Shown here: piece by piece, positions 45,600 through 53,646 of the stretch
Layout: each line of letters starts with the position of its first letter
How positions within the stretch are numbered: position 1 is the stretch's first letter
Program-made: the position numbers and the translations under genes
The notes under the pieces: generated by a model
Databases searched by the model: none
What the model saw: the letters and a program-made list of their open reading frames with translations, nothing else
What the model was told of the DNA's origin: nothing
NCBI GenBank assembly: GCA_951812965.1
Contig: OX638341.1
Location: forward strand, 1,966,438 to 2,030,437
Direction: 5' to 3'
DNA: 64,000 nucleotides
Source: an uncultured Pseudohongiella sp.
GTDB taxonomy: Bacteria; Pseudomonadota; Gammaproteobacteria; Pseudomonadales; Pseudohongiellaceae

Positions 45600-46798
45600 C
45601 AGCGGATCACTCCTGCTTCGCGCAGCCGCGCGGTCTCGCCGGCGCCGATGTCGAGGCAGTCGCGCAGCACTTCGTCGGTATGTTGCCCCAGCCGCGGCGC
45701 GGCGCCGAAATCCCCGGTCGCCGAGCGAGACAACTTGATCGGATTGCCGGGCCCTCGGGTGCCGGCGCCATCCGGATGCCGCAGTTCGACCACCATGTCC
45801 CGATGCAGTACCTGCGGGTCGGACAGCGCCTGCTCGAAATTATTGACCGGAGCGCAGGGAATGCGTTGCTCCTCCAGCCGCCGCAGCCAGTTGGCGCAGC
45901 TATCGCCCGACAGCACTTCGTTTACGCGGCGGGATATGTGTTCACGCTCGCGCCAGCGCCCCGGCTGGGTGTCGTATTCGGGTTTGTCGAGATCGGGGCA
46001 GTCGAGCACCTTTTTGAGATTCTGCCAGAAGTTGTCGGTGATGACCGCGATGACGATGAAACCGTCGGCGCAGCCGAATGTGTCGTATGGCACATGCACG
46101 AAATGGGAGTTGCCGATGGGATGCGGGTTCTCTCCTGACAGGAAATACATAGTCGCCATGTAATTGAGCATCGAGATCTGGCAATCGAGCATTGAAATGT
46201 CGACTTCCTGGCCGCGGCCGCTGCGTTCGCGTTCCTGCAATGCCGCGAGCACGCCCATCACCCCGAACATGCCGCCGCCGAGGTCGCCGATGGGTATACC
46301 GGCGCGAACGGGATGTTGCGGATCCGGGCCGGTAATCGACATGCCGCCGCCCGTGGCCTGGGCGACCTGGTCGAAGGCCGGCCGCCTGCTGCCGGGGCCG
46401 CTGGCGCCAAAGCCGGTAACCGTGCAGGCGATAATGCGTGGATTGACCCGGGCCAGGCTGGCGTAATCGATTCGCAGCCGTTCCGGCACGCCGGCGCCGA
46501 AGTTACTGATAACGACGTCGGATACTGCCACCAGCTTGTAAAAGAGCTCCAGACCTTCTTCGTTCTTCAAATCGATGGCGATACTTTTCTTGTTGCGGTT
46601 GAGCGTGATGAAATAGGCGCCCATGCCGTCCAGAGAGTACCTCGGATTGTTTGCGAGCAACTTGCGTGTGCCTTCGCCGGCCGGCGGCTCTACCTTGATC
46701 GTCTCGGCGCCGAGGTCGGCCAGAATCATGCTAGCGTATGGCCCGGACAGCATATGGGTGAGATCGAGTATGCGAATTCCTTCGAGCGCGCCCGGCAT
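45599..46798 (-). CDS. Class III (CaiB/BaiF-type) CoA-transferase (copy 2)
   Basis: 399 residues from ATG 46798, preceded by AGGAG nine bases upstream; an ATG at 46834 in the same frame has no ribosome site. GALEGIRILDLTHMLSGPYA opens the protein, NRNKKSIAIDLK follows, and the catalytic Asp143 is in RRPAFDQVAQA. Probably activates a dicarboxylic acid for the downstream lyase. Confidence 0.9.
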   Translation of the reverse strand: MPGALEGIRILDLTHMLSGPYASMILADLGAETIKVEPPAGEGTRKLLANNPRYSLDGMGAYFITLNRNKKSIAIDLKNEEGLELFYKLVAVSDVVISNFGAGVPERLRIDYASLARVNPRIIACTVTGFGASGPGSRRPAFDQVAQATGGGMSITGPDPQHPVRAGIPIGDLGGGMFGVMGVLAALQERERSGRGQEVDISMLDCQISMLNYMATMYFLSGENPHPIGNSHFVHVPYDTFGCADGFIVIAVITDNFWQNLKKVLDCPDLDKPEYDTQPGRWREREHISRRVNEVLSGDSCANWLRRLEEQRIPCAPVNNFEQALSDPQVLHRDMVVELRHPDGAGTRGPGNPIKLSRSATGDFGAAPRLGQHTDEVLRDCLDIGAGETARLREAGVIR

Positions 46799-46839
46799 GC
46801 CGGTTAACTCCTGATCGTACTGGTTGAATGGCATTGTAT

Positions 46840-46855
46840 TAATGATATACCTTTA
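46840..46855. promoter_or_regulatory. Island palindrome site 3 (CoA-transferase 2 / amidase operon)
   Basis: TAATGATATACCTTTA: left arm identical to the consensus TAATGA, right arm CCTTTA close. Located between the divergent CoA-transferase and isochorismatase-like genes, 41 bp and 31 bp from the two starts. Confidence 0.7.
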
Positions 46856-46886
46856 GGGCAAACCCTTGGTTTTCACCGGAGGCGGC

Positions 46887-47558
46887 ATGGAAACGACAGA
46901 CCGGACAGCGAAAGAACTTTACCTGGAAATCAAGGCGAATCCGCGCCCGCGATTCGGCTTCGGCGACAAGGCGATCCTGGTCAATGTGGATCTGCAAAAG
47001 GCTTACACCCGGCCCGACCTGTTCGCCACGGCATATGAAACCGATCCCGCACAGAAGGAATACATCAATCGCCTGAGCGCCGGATTCCGCCGCGTGGGCT
47101 GGCCGGTGGTCTGGACTTACGTGGCCTACCTGGAGTCTGGCGAGGATTGCGGCATCTGGGGCACACGCACCGATACTCCTGATTCCCTGCAAAATATCAA
47201 GCACGGTTCGGAGCGCGCCGAATTTGACGATCGGCTCGAGATCGACCGCGAACGCGACGTAATCTATTGCAAGAAAATGCCCTCGGCGTTTTTCGAGACC
47301 CAGTTACAGTCCCTTTGCGTCTGGCATCGCGTCGACACCGTGGTGCTGACCGGCGGCTCGACTTCGGGCTGTATCCGTGCGAGCGCAGTGGATTCCCTGT
47401 CGCGAGGTTACCGCACTATCGTTCCCGAGGAATGCGTCGCCGACAAGCACGAAAGCGTGCATTTCGCCAATCTGATGGATCTCGCCATCAAGTACGCGGA
47501 CGTGATCCCGGTCGCCAATGTCATATCCTGGCTCAACGGATTGCCGCCGCGCGCATGA
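46887..47558 (+). CDS. Isochorismatase-fold amidohydrolase (maleamate/carbamoylsarcosine amidase-like)
   Basis: 223 residues from ATG 46887 (GGAGG upstream). Cysteine-hydrolase triad Asp35 (LVNVDLQKAYT), Lys129/130 (YCKKMPSAFF) and Cys162 (GGSTSGCIRAS). The longer insert-containing form resembles N-carbamoylsarcosine amidase and related amidases; NicF, maleamate amidase of nicotinate degradation, is in the same superfamily. It would release ammonia from an amide made by the following two hydrolases, whose genes overlap it. Confidence 0.85.
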   Translation: METTDRTAKELYLEIKANPRPRFGFGDKAILVNVDLQKAYTRPDLFATAYETDPAQKEYINRLSAGFRRVGWPVVWTYVAYLESGEDCGIWGTRTDTPDSLQNIKHGSERAEFDDRLEIDRERDVIYCKKMPSAFFETQLQSLCVWHRVDTVVLTGGSTSGCIRASAVDSLSRGYRTIVPEECVADKHESVHFANLMDLAIKYADVIPVANVISWLNGLPPRA

Positions 47559-48520
47559 AAGCGGACCTGGAACTGTACGACTACTGGCCGTATCGCGATC
47601 GGCCGCGAATCATCTGGCCCGGCGGCGCCAGACTTGCGTTCTGGGTAGCGCCGAATATCGAATTCTACGAACTCGACCCGCCCGCCAATCCATACCGCAA
47701 GCCCTGGCCGCGGCCTTTTCCCGACGTCGGCAGCTATTCGATCCGCGACTATGGAAATCGCGTAGGGCACGAGCGCCAGATGCGCTTGCTCGAGCGCTAT
47801 GGAATCCGCGGCTCGGTTTCGCTATCGGCGGCGCTCTGCGAGCACCACCCGGAGATCATCGACGCCTGTGCGGAGCGTGACTGGGAGTTCTTCAGCCACG
47901 GCATCTACAACACCCGTTACACCTATGGCATGTCCGAGGAACAGGAGCGCGAAATGATCCTCGACGCCATGGACACCATCGAAAAGCATACGGGCCAACG
48001 CCCGGCCGGCTATCTGGCGCCGGCGCTGTCGCATTCCGAACACACCATGGATCTGTTCGCCGAAGCCGGCGGTATCTATACCTGCGACCTGTTCCACGAC
48101 GATCAACCGACCCCGGTGCGGGTGCGCGGCGGGCAGCGCTTCATTTCAATACCGTATTCGCTCGAGATGAACGACACCATTGCCTATGTCGTCAATCGCA
48201 TCGAGCCTCGGCGCTACGGCCGCATGCTGCGGGACAATTTCGACCGCCTGTACGCGGAAGGCGAGGTCAGCGGCACGGTGATGTGCATTCCGACGCACAA
48301 CTACCAGGTGAGTTGTCCGCATCGCCTACATGCCCTCGAACAAGCCCTCGAGTACATCACGGGGCATGCGGACGTCTGGGTGACCACCGGACGGGAGATT
48401 GCCGAGTATTTTCTGGATCACTTCCATGATGCAGTCTCCGAAGACATCCTCCGCAAACGGGAGTGCGCCCGGGAAGTCACACCCATGAAGTCAGAAAAGC
48501 AGCGCGCAAATGGCTCTTGA
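47555..48520 (+). CDS. PuuE-like polysaccharide-deacetylase-fold hydrolase 1
   Basis: 321 residues from ATG 47555 (ATGA overlap). NodB-like barrel: GGARLAFWVAPNIEFYE, SIRDYGNRVGHERQMRLLERYGI (residues 62-84), FFSHGIYNTRY with His115, and CDLFHDDQP (178-185). The DYGNRVG segment and the late DD-P motif match allantoinase PuuE and related cyclic amide/imide hydrolases rather than sugar deacetylases, which carry HxxxH. Cytoplasmic, no signal peptide. Likely opens a cyclic amide, imide or ureide ring. Confidence 0.8.
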   Translation: MKADLELYDYWPYRDRPRIIWPGGARLAFWVAPNIEFYELDPPANPYRKPWPRPFPDVGSYSIRDYGNRVGHERQMRLLERYGIRGSVSLSAALCEHHPEIIDACAERDWEFFSHGIYNTRYTYGMSEEQEREMILDAMDTIEKHTGQRPAGYLAPALSHSEHTMDLFAEAGGIYTCDLFHDDQPTPVRVRGGQRFISIPYSLEMNDTIAYVVNRIEPRRYGRMLRDNFDRLYAEGEVSGTVMCIPTHNYQVSCPHRLHALEQALEYITGHADVWVTTGREIAEYFLDHFHDAVSEDILRKRECAREVTPMKSEKQRANGS

Positions 48521-49427
48521 TCCGAAACTTCTGCAATACCGCCGTCGCGGGCGCGGCATGGACCATGATCGCTACGAATGGTCCCGGTTGCATGAACGCG
48601 AGCCGGTAAACTGGCCCGATGGCGCGCGGCTGGCTTTGTGGGTCAACGTTTGCGTGCAGTTCTTTCCCTTGAACCAGCGCGGCGAACCCTTCGCCCCGCC
48701 CGGCGGCATGAGCATGCCATATCCTGACCTGCGCCATTTCAGCCTGCGCGATTACGGCAACCGCGTCGGCATTTTCCGCCTTCTCGACACCTTCGACCGG
48801 TTCAGGCTCAAACCGAGTTTTGCCGTCAACGGCGCCATGGTCGAGCGGGCGCCTTACCTTGTCTCGGTATTGCGCGAGCGCGGCGACGAGATTCTCGCCC
48901 ACGGCTGGGACATGGACAGCTTGCACCACGGCGGCCTGGCGCCGGAGGAAGAATCCGAATTGATCAAGCGCAGTCTCGACAGCCTGCAAGAGGCAATGGG
49001 CCGTGAAGTGCGGGGCTGGCTCAGTCCGGCGCGTAACGAAAGTCCGTCAACCCCGGATCTGCTGGCAGAGCAGGGGCTGGGCTGGTTCGCCGATTGGGTC
49101 AATGACGACATGCCCTATTGCTTTCATACACGCGCGGGAGACTTGTGGGCAATGCCCCTATCGAATGAGCTGGAGGATCGATTCATCCTCATGCAGAACC
49201 TGCATTCCGAGGATTCCTGGGTGGACCAGGTCTGTGATGCCTGCGATTTTCTGCTCAAGGAGGCGGACACCGCTGGCGGACGCATTCTTTCCCTGAATCT
49301 GCATCCCTGGCTCATGGGCCAGCCGCATCGCATCGGCCGGCTGGAGGCGGCGCTCGATTACATCACGTCGCAACCCGGCGCCTGGCCGGCCGCTCCGGGG
49401 GAGATACTGAAAGTTTGCGCGGGATGA
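48510..49427 (+). CDS. PuuE-like polysaccharide-deacetylase-fold hydrolase 2
   Basis: 305 residues, overlapping hydrolase 1 by 11 bases. Same fold: DGARLALWVNVCVQFFPL, SLRDYGNRVGIFRLLDTF, ILAHGWDMDS (His131) and VNDDMPYCF (197-205). The two copies share framework motifs but differ widely elsewhere, so they may form a heteromer or act on two successive substrates. Followed by a hairpin terminator at 49441. Confidence 0.8.
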   Translation: MALDPKLLQYRRRGRGMDHDRYEWSRLHEREPVNWPDGARLALWVNVCVQFFPLNQRGEPFAPPGGMSMPYPDLRHFSLRDYGNRVGIFRLLDTFDRFRLKPSFAVNGAMVERAPYLVSVLRERGDEILAHGWDMDSLHHGGLAPEEESELIKRSLDSLQEAMGREVRGWLSPARNESPSTPDLLAEQGLGWFADWVNDDMPYCFHTRAGDLWAMPLSNELEDRFILMQNLHSEDSWVDQVCDACDFLLKEADTAGGRILSLNLHPWLMGQPHRIGRLEAALDYITSQPGAWPAAPGEILKVCAG

Positions 49428-49440
49428 GAATTCCCGAGGA

Positions 49441-49464
49441 GATTCTGCGACTTAGCGCAGAATC
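49441..49464. terminator. Hairpin between convergent genes
   Basis: GATTCTGCG (49441-49449), six-base loop, CGCAGAATC (49456-49464): 9-bp perfect stem between PuuE-like 2 and the minus-strand membrane protein. No long T run, but the position suits a two-way terminator. Confidence 0.6.
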
Positions 49465-49470
49465 TATCCT

Positions 49471-50151
49471 TTAGACGAACTTGGTCGCGCCAAAAAACGC
49501 CACGGTAGCGATGCCGATCCAGTACACGTAGGCCAGACGTTTGCCGAATCGCAGTGATTTTTCCAGGGTGACTTCCACCTTGGCATTCGGTCCTGCCGCC
49601 AGTACCCGAAACAGTTCCGTCCATTCGCGCATGATGTAACGCAATTGCAGGCCGATGATCAACAGCAGGCCGTAGATCAGCACTTTCCAGGCAAACCATT
49701 TCTGCCCGGTTCCCGCTTCAAACGGTCCATATCCGAGCAGCGAAAGGGCTGCGGAAATCAGCAGGGCGGGGATGACGAAATAGCGGATGCGCTCGTCCCA
49801 GATGGTCAGCCGGATGCCGCGGTCAGTTTCGCGATAGACATAAGCGGCCCAGCACAAGGCCAGCCAGCCGGCGAACAGGACCCACATCAGCCCCAGCCAG
49901 GCGCCGCCCAGAGGCTGCACACCCCAGATGTTGCCCATATGCAATCCCAGCGGCAGCAGCAGAATAATGCCAGTGCGGGCGAGAATGTCGATCCGGTAGG
50001 CGGTTTCCATATGCCGCCGTCGTTCGTCCATGGACAATTCGCGGTTTATGACATGTTGCGAAGTCTGGAACACGCCCCATTCGCCGCCGAGCCAATAGAC
50101 CATGGCGATGATGTGCAGCCAGCGCAGCACTGCGAGTTCAGTGATAAACAT
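49471..50151 (-). CDS. Polytopic inner-membrane protein (CopD/DUF2269-like), unknown function
   Basis: 226 residues with about five or six membrane segments. Conserved-looking histidines sit in the first segment (LRWLHIIAMVYWLGGEWG) and at LHMGN. The pattern recalls CopD-type or haem-binding small membrane proteins, but I cannot assign it firmly. It lies 13 bp downstream of the MFS gene and is probably co-transcribed. Confidence 0.6.
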   Translation of the reverse strand: MFITELAVLRWLHIIAMVYWLGGEWGVFQTSQHVINRELSMDERRRHMETAYRIDILARTGIILLLPLGLHMGNIWGVQPLGGAWLGLMWVLFAGWLALCWAAYVYRETDRGIRLTIWDERIRYFVIPALLISAALSLLGYGPFEAGTGQKWFAWKVLIYGLLLIIGLQLRYIMREWTELFRVLAAGPNAKVEVTLEKSLRFGKRLAYVYWIGIATVAFFGATKFV

Positions 50152-50164
50152 GGTTCCTCCCTGC

Positions 50165-51397
50165 TCAGATCGTGGCGCCGGCAGCGGTGGCGGGCGGAAT
50201 CATCGGCTGTCTTACCTGGGTAAGAGCGGCGAGCGCGACCACGATCAACGCGGCGAATATCAGAAACGGCAATTCATAACTGCCGGTTGCATCGTAGATC
50301 ACTCCGGTAAGCCAGATGCCGAGGCCGCCGCCGCTTGCGTCCAGCACGGTAATCGTGCCCAGGATCTTGCCGGCGTCGCGGGTGCCGAAGGTATTCATGA
50401 CGGTAAGTTGAAGCAGGGTGTACACCCCGCCCCAGCCGAGCCCGAAAGATGTTACCGCTACCCAGATCAGCGCTGTATCCATGCGGATAAGGATCAGCGA
50501 ACCGACAAGCATGATCAGGATGTTTCCGTAGAATACCATGCGCTTGTCCAAATAGTCCGCCGCCAGGCCGAAAACGAATTTTCCGACCAAGGCGCAGAAA
50601 AAGAACAGACTGATGGCATTGGTCGCCACCTGGGCGCTGAAGTCGGCGTCGGTCATGTAAACGAAGATATGGGCCTGGGTGCCGAGTACGGTGTAGAAAG
50701 TCGACATGGCGATGATCGCCAGCGCCCAGAACGAGCGGCTGCGCAAGGCATCCGCGAAAGCCATGCCGGCATTCGGGTCCGTGACAGGCGCGTCCGTGAC
50801 GGTTTGTTCCCGGACGTCGGGTTTGTCCTTCACCAGCAGCCAGGTCGCCACGAGCATGATCGCGGGGAACAGGCTGCCCCAGGCGAAAGCGCTGCGCCAG
50901 TCGAGCGCCTCGACCATAGCGGTGCCATATTGCGGAAACACTATGCCGCCCATGCTCGTGCCCATCAGCGCGATGCCGATGGCCGTGCCGCGAAAGCGCA
51001 CAAACCACTTGGAAACGAGAATGACCGCGGCATTCAGCCCGCAAACCACCAGCACCAGGGAAAACAGTGCGTGAACCAGATACAGTCCGGCCAGGCTGTC
51101 GAGCCGACTATAGGCCAGATTTCCCAGGATCAGCAGCACCCAGCCGGCGAGCATGCAGCGGCGCACGCCGAGTCGGTCGATCAGGATGCCGATGAACGGC
51201 GCGAACAGTCCGGCGAGCAGCAATGTGATCATGTCCCGGAACTTTATCTCGCCCAGGGACCAGCCGAATTCGCTAATGAATTCAACGTCGTAAACCGAGA
51301 GGCCGGAGATCGTCTGGCCGTTGCTTACCATCAGCACGATGCCGGCGAAGACTGCGATAAACCAGGGATATATCCTGCTTTTGGTCATGGAGGCCAT
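50165..51397 (-). CDS. MFS transporter (oxalate/formate antiporter or monocarboxylate type)
   Basis: 410 residues, twelve membrane segments. APFIGILIDRLGVRRCM is the loop 2-3 MFS signature, and GIALMGTSMGGIVFPQYGT in the first half fits the OFA/monocarboxylate branch. Divergent from the GntR regulator with an island palindrome 30 bp from its start, so it is likely the importer or exporter for a pathway acid. Confidence 0.88.
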   Translation of the reverse strand: MASMTKSRIYPWFIAVFAGIVLMVSNGQTISGLSVYDVEFISEFGWSLGEIKFRDMITLLLAGLFAPFIGILIDRLGVRRCMLAGWVLLILGNLAYSRLDSLAGLYLVHALFSLVLVVCGLNAAVILVSKWFVRFRGTAIGIALMGTSMGGIVFPQYGTAMVEALDWRSAFAWGSLFPAIMLVATWLLVKDKPDVREQTVTDAPVTDPNAGMAFADALRSRSFWALAIIAMSTFYTVLGTQAHIFVYMTDADFSAQVATNAISLFFFCALVGKFVFGLAADYLDKRMVFYGNILIMLVGSLILIRMDTALIWVAVTSFGLGWGGVYTLLQLTVMNTFGTRDAGKILGTITVLDASGGGLGIWLTGVIYDATGSYELPFLIFAALIVVALAALTQVRQPMIPPATAAGATI

Positions 51398-51426
51398 CGG
51401 GGTTGCTCGCAGTCGAAAATATGACC

Positions 51427-51442
51427 TAATGTAATATCATTA
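51427..51442. promoter_or_regulatory. Island palindrome site 4 (MFS promoter)
   Basis: TAATGTAATATCATTA: arms TAATG/CATTA are perfect. 30 bp upstream of the MFS start. Followed by AGCGTTA, which also follows the site at 61477. Confidence 0.72.
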
Positions 51443-51490
51443 AGCGTTAGTTGCAAATTGCGCTGGCATTGGGTTCTTGTCATTTCCGAA

Positions 51491-51506
51491 CTTTGATATA
51501 TCATTA
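51491..51506. promoter_or_regulatory. Island palindrome site 5 (gntR promoter)
   Basis: CTTTGATATATCATTA, with the perfect 10-bp core TGATATATCA, ending 16 bp before the regulator's start codon, where bound protein would block its own transcription. Confidence 0.75.
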
Positions 51507-51522
51507 TAACTATTTATAACAA

Positions 51523-52308
51523 ATGGAATTTACCGTGAATGCGTTCGATACCCTGAGTGATGAGTCCCGATTCAAGGAACTCGACAAATCTTCGCCGACC
51601 CCGCTGTACTTCCAGCTATACAGTCTGCTGAAGACGCTGGTGCTCGACGGTACGCTGCCGTTCAACAGCCGCATGCCCACCGAGGAAGTGCTGGCGAGTC
51701 TGTTCAAGGTTTCCCGGATCACCGCCAAGCGGGCGATGGACGATCTAGCCGGCGAAGGTCTGTTGGCCCGCAGCCGGGGCAAGGGTACGCATGTAATCTA
51801 CAAGTATTCGCCGCGGCCGGTAAAGGCGCCGCTGGTGGGAATGCTGCAGGAAATCGAGACCATGGCGCGCAACAGCCGCGCCCGGGTGATCCGCTGCAGT
51901 TGGCAGGAACCGCCCCAGGCGGTCCGGGACGAACTGGGACTCGATCCGGGAGAGAAAGCCTTGCACCTCGTTCGGGTCCGGCAGCGCGACAAGCTCGACT
52001 TCGGCTATTACACGAGCTGGACCGCCGGCGTGGAAATGCCGTCGAAACCTTCGATATTCGAGACCACGCCCAGGCTTTCCTATTTTCGCCAGAAGGGCCT
52101 TGAAGTGACCCACGTCAAACAGACGCTGAGCGCCGAAGCCGCGGATGCCGAGGCAGCCGGGGCGCTGGACGTGGCGGAAGGCAGCCCATTGCTCAGCCTG
52201 ACCCGACGTTCCTACAACAAGAGCGCAACAGGCGAGCGCATGCACGATTATCTGCGCGTGCTTTACAACCCCGAGCATTTTCGCTACGAGATGGACCTTG
52301 AGGTCTAG
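51523..52308 (+). CDS. GntR-family (HutC/UTRA) transcriptional regulator
   Basis: 261 residues. N-terminal winged helix-turn-helix (about 25-95: PLYFQLYSLLKTLVLDGTLP, SRMPTEEVLASLFKVSRITA, GLLARSRGKGTHV) and a C-terminal UTRA effector domain (about 105-255) as in HutC, PhnF or NagR. HutC-type proteins bind AT-rich palindromes as dimers and are usually repressors released by a pathway metabolite. The 16-bp palindromes in its own promoter and in five other divergent promoters of the island make it the prime candidate master regulator. Confidence 0.92.
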   Translation: MEFTVNAFDTLSDESRFKELDKSSPTPLYFQLYSLLKTLVLDGTLPFNSRMPTEEVLASLFKVSRITAKRAMDDLAGEGLLARSRGKGTHVIYKYSPRPVKAPLVGMLQEIETMARNSRARVIRCSWQEPPQAVRDELGLDPGEKALHLVRVRQRDKLDFGYYTSWTAGVEMPSKPSIFETTPRLSYFRQKGLEVTHVKQTLSAEAADAEAAGALDVAEGSPLLSLTRRSYNKSATGERMHDYLRVLYNPEHFRYEMDLEV

Positions 52309-52320
52309 TAAGGAAGCGGA

Positions 52321-53262
52321 TCAGCGGCCGCGGTCGAGAATTCGGCGGCGCGCCGGCAGGTTCAGCATCGCCGTCTTGCCGCGTTCGCGGCGCAGGGCCT
52401 CAATGTCGAGCTCGGCGAAGCCGCACATGGATTCGCCGAAGGCGGCTTCAGCCAGCAACTTGCCCCTGAAATCGACAACCTGGGAGTGGCCGTCGGTCGA
52501 GTCTTCGGGAAAACCCGGCCCGGCGATGCCCGCGCTGTTGGCGGACACAACATAAACCTGATTCTCAAAAGCGCGCGCGCGTTTGGCGATGTTCTTCGGC
52601 GTGAGTTGCAGGCTGCCCTGTTCACTGGATGAATGACAGATCACCTCGGCGCCGCGCCGGGCGAGTTCTGTGCTGATTTCGGGATACAGGATTTCTTCGG
52701 ACGCGACGCAGGCAAGCCGGCCGATTTCGGTATCCGCCACCGGATACAGTGCGTCGTCGCCGTAGATCTCCAGAAAGCGCTCAAGCACGTCGTACGGCGT
52801 CGGCGCGAACATGGAAATCTGCCTGCGGTAGCGCAGAATCGCTTCTCCGGAAGGATCGATGATGAAGCTGCATTGGAAATACAGGTCGGGAAAATTATCG
52901 TCGGTTTCGTATGCGTTGCCGGAAAGATAGACGCCGTTGCCGCGGGCGGACTCACCGAGCAGTTCGTATTCGGGACCGTCAGGGTGTAAACAAGCCCTGG
53001 CCCGCCATTCGGCGGCGTCTTCGCCGCGGGGGTAGCCGGTGAGGAAATATTCCGGCAGTACGACGAGGCGGGTGTCGTCGCCGCTATAGGTCTTTATGAA
53101 TTGCCGGCTGCCGCGAATCAGGCCGTCGCAACGTTCGATGCTCGCCCGCATCCGCGCCCTGGCCTCGTCCGCCGTGCGGCAATCGTTCACCGCATGGCAG
53201 CGCATTTGCAGCGCCAGCGCGGCATACGGCGTGGTCGTCCGGTCGTTTCCGCTGCCGGTCAT
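52321..53262 (-). CDS. Nitrilase-superfamily (carbon-nitrogen hydrolase) protein with altered triad
   Basis: 313 residues. The catalytic glutamate is Glu71 (LPEYFLTG) and the nucleophile Cys185 lies in GRLACVASEEILYPE. The usual lysine of the Glu-Lys-Cys triad, in a YRK context, reads YRR here (Arg147 in RYRRQISMF). In typical members this lysine is essential, so the enzyme is either altered in chemistry or the alignment hides another lysine. Could hydrolyse a nitrile, amide or carbamoyl group. The gene overlaps DUF1330 by 4 bases. Confidence 0.82.
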   Translation of the reverse strand: MTGSGNDRTTTPYAALALQMRCHAVNDCRTADEARARMRASIERCDGLIRGSRQFIKTYSGDDTRLVVLPEYFLTGYPRGEDAAEWRARACLHPDGPEYELLGESARGNGVYLSGNAYETDDNFPDLYFQCSFIIDPSGEAILRYRRQISMFAPTPYDVLERFLEIYGDDALYPVADTEIGRLACVASEEILYPEISTELARRGAEVICHSSSEQGSLQLTPKNIAKRARAFENQVYVVSANSAGIAGPGFPEDSTDGHSQVVDFRGKLLAEAAFGESMCGFAELDIEALRRERGKTAMLNLPARRRILDRGR

Positions 53263-53564
53263 TCAAGTTCCTCCCTGCGGCGTCCTTCGAGCAGCATAAC
53301 GCGAAATTCTCCGGCGCCTTCGCGCAGCTTCCGCACTTCCGCATAATCGGGAGAATTCCAGAATCGGCGTGCGCTGGCCATATCCGGCCAGCGATGCAAG
53401 ACCAGGCGCACATCGCCCCAGTCGCCTTCGAGCGCCTCCGCGGCGCCGCCGAGCACGAGATATTCGCCGCCGAAGCGGGCTACCAACTCGGGCACCTGCT
53501 GCGCGTAGGCCGCGAATTTCCCGCGATCCGTAATCACTGCCTCAACTACGAGGTAAGCTGCCAT
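53259..53564 (-). CDS. DUF1330 (dimeric alpha-beta barrel) protein
   Basis: 101 residues. YLVVEAVITDRGKFAAYAQQVPELVARFGG and the later VLHRWPDMASARRFWNSPDY (shown in two parts of residues 4-33 and about 57-76) match DUF1330 of the ferredoxin-like dimeric barrel superfamily. Function unknown; members often sit with catabolic genes. First gene of a unit with the nitrilase-like gene. Confidence 0.88.
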   Translation of the reverse strand: MAAYLVVEAVITDRGKFAAYAQQVPELVARFGGEYLVLGGAAEALEGDWGDVRLVLHRWPDMASARRFWNSPDYAEVRKLREGAGEFRVMLLEGRRREELE

Positions 53565-53590
53565 GACTGCATTTCTCTTATCAGTTATTA

Positions 53591-53606
53591 TATTGACATA
53601 TCTTTA
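53591..53606. promoter_or_regulatory. Island palindrome site 6 (DUF1330 / DUF1838)
   Basis: TATTGACATATCTTTA, arms TATTGA/TCTTTA, between the divergent DUF1330 and DUF1838 genes (27 bp and 41 bp from the starts). Confidence 0.65.
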
Positions 53607-53646
53607 TACCATCTGATACGTTCGAATCGAATACAGGAGTGAAACC

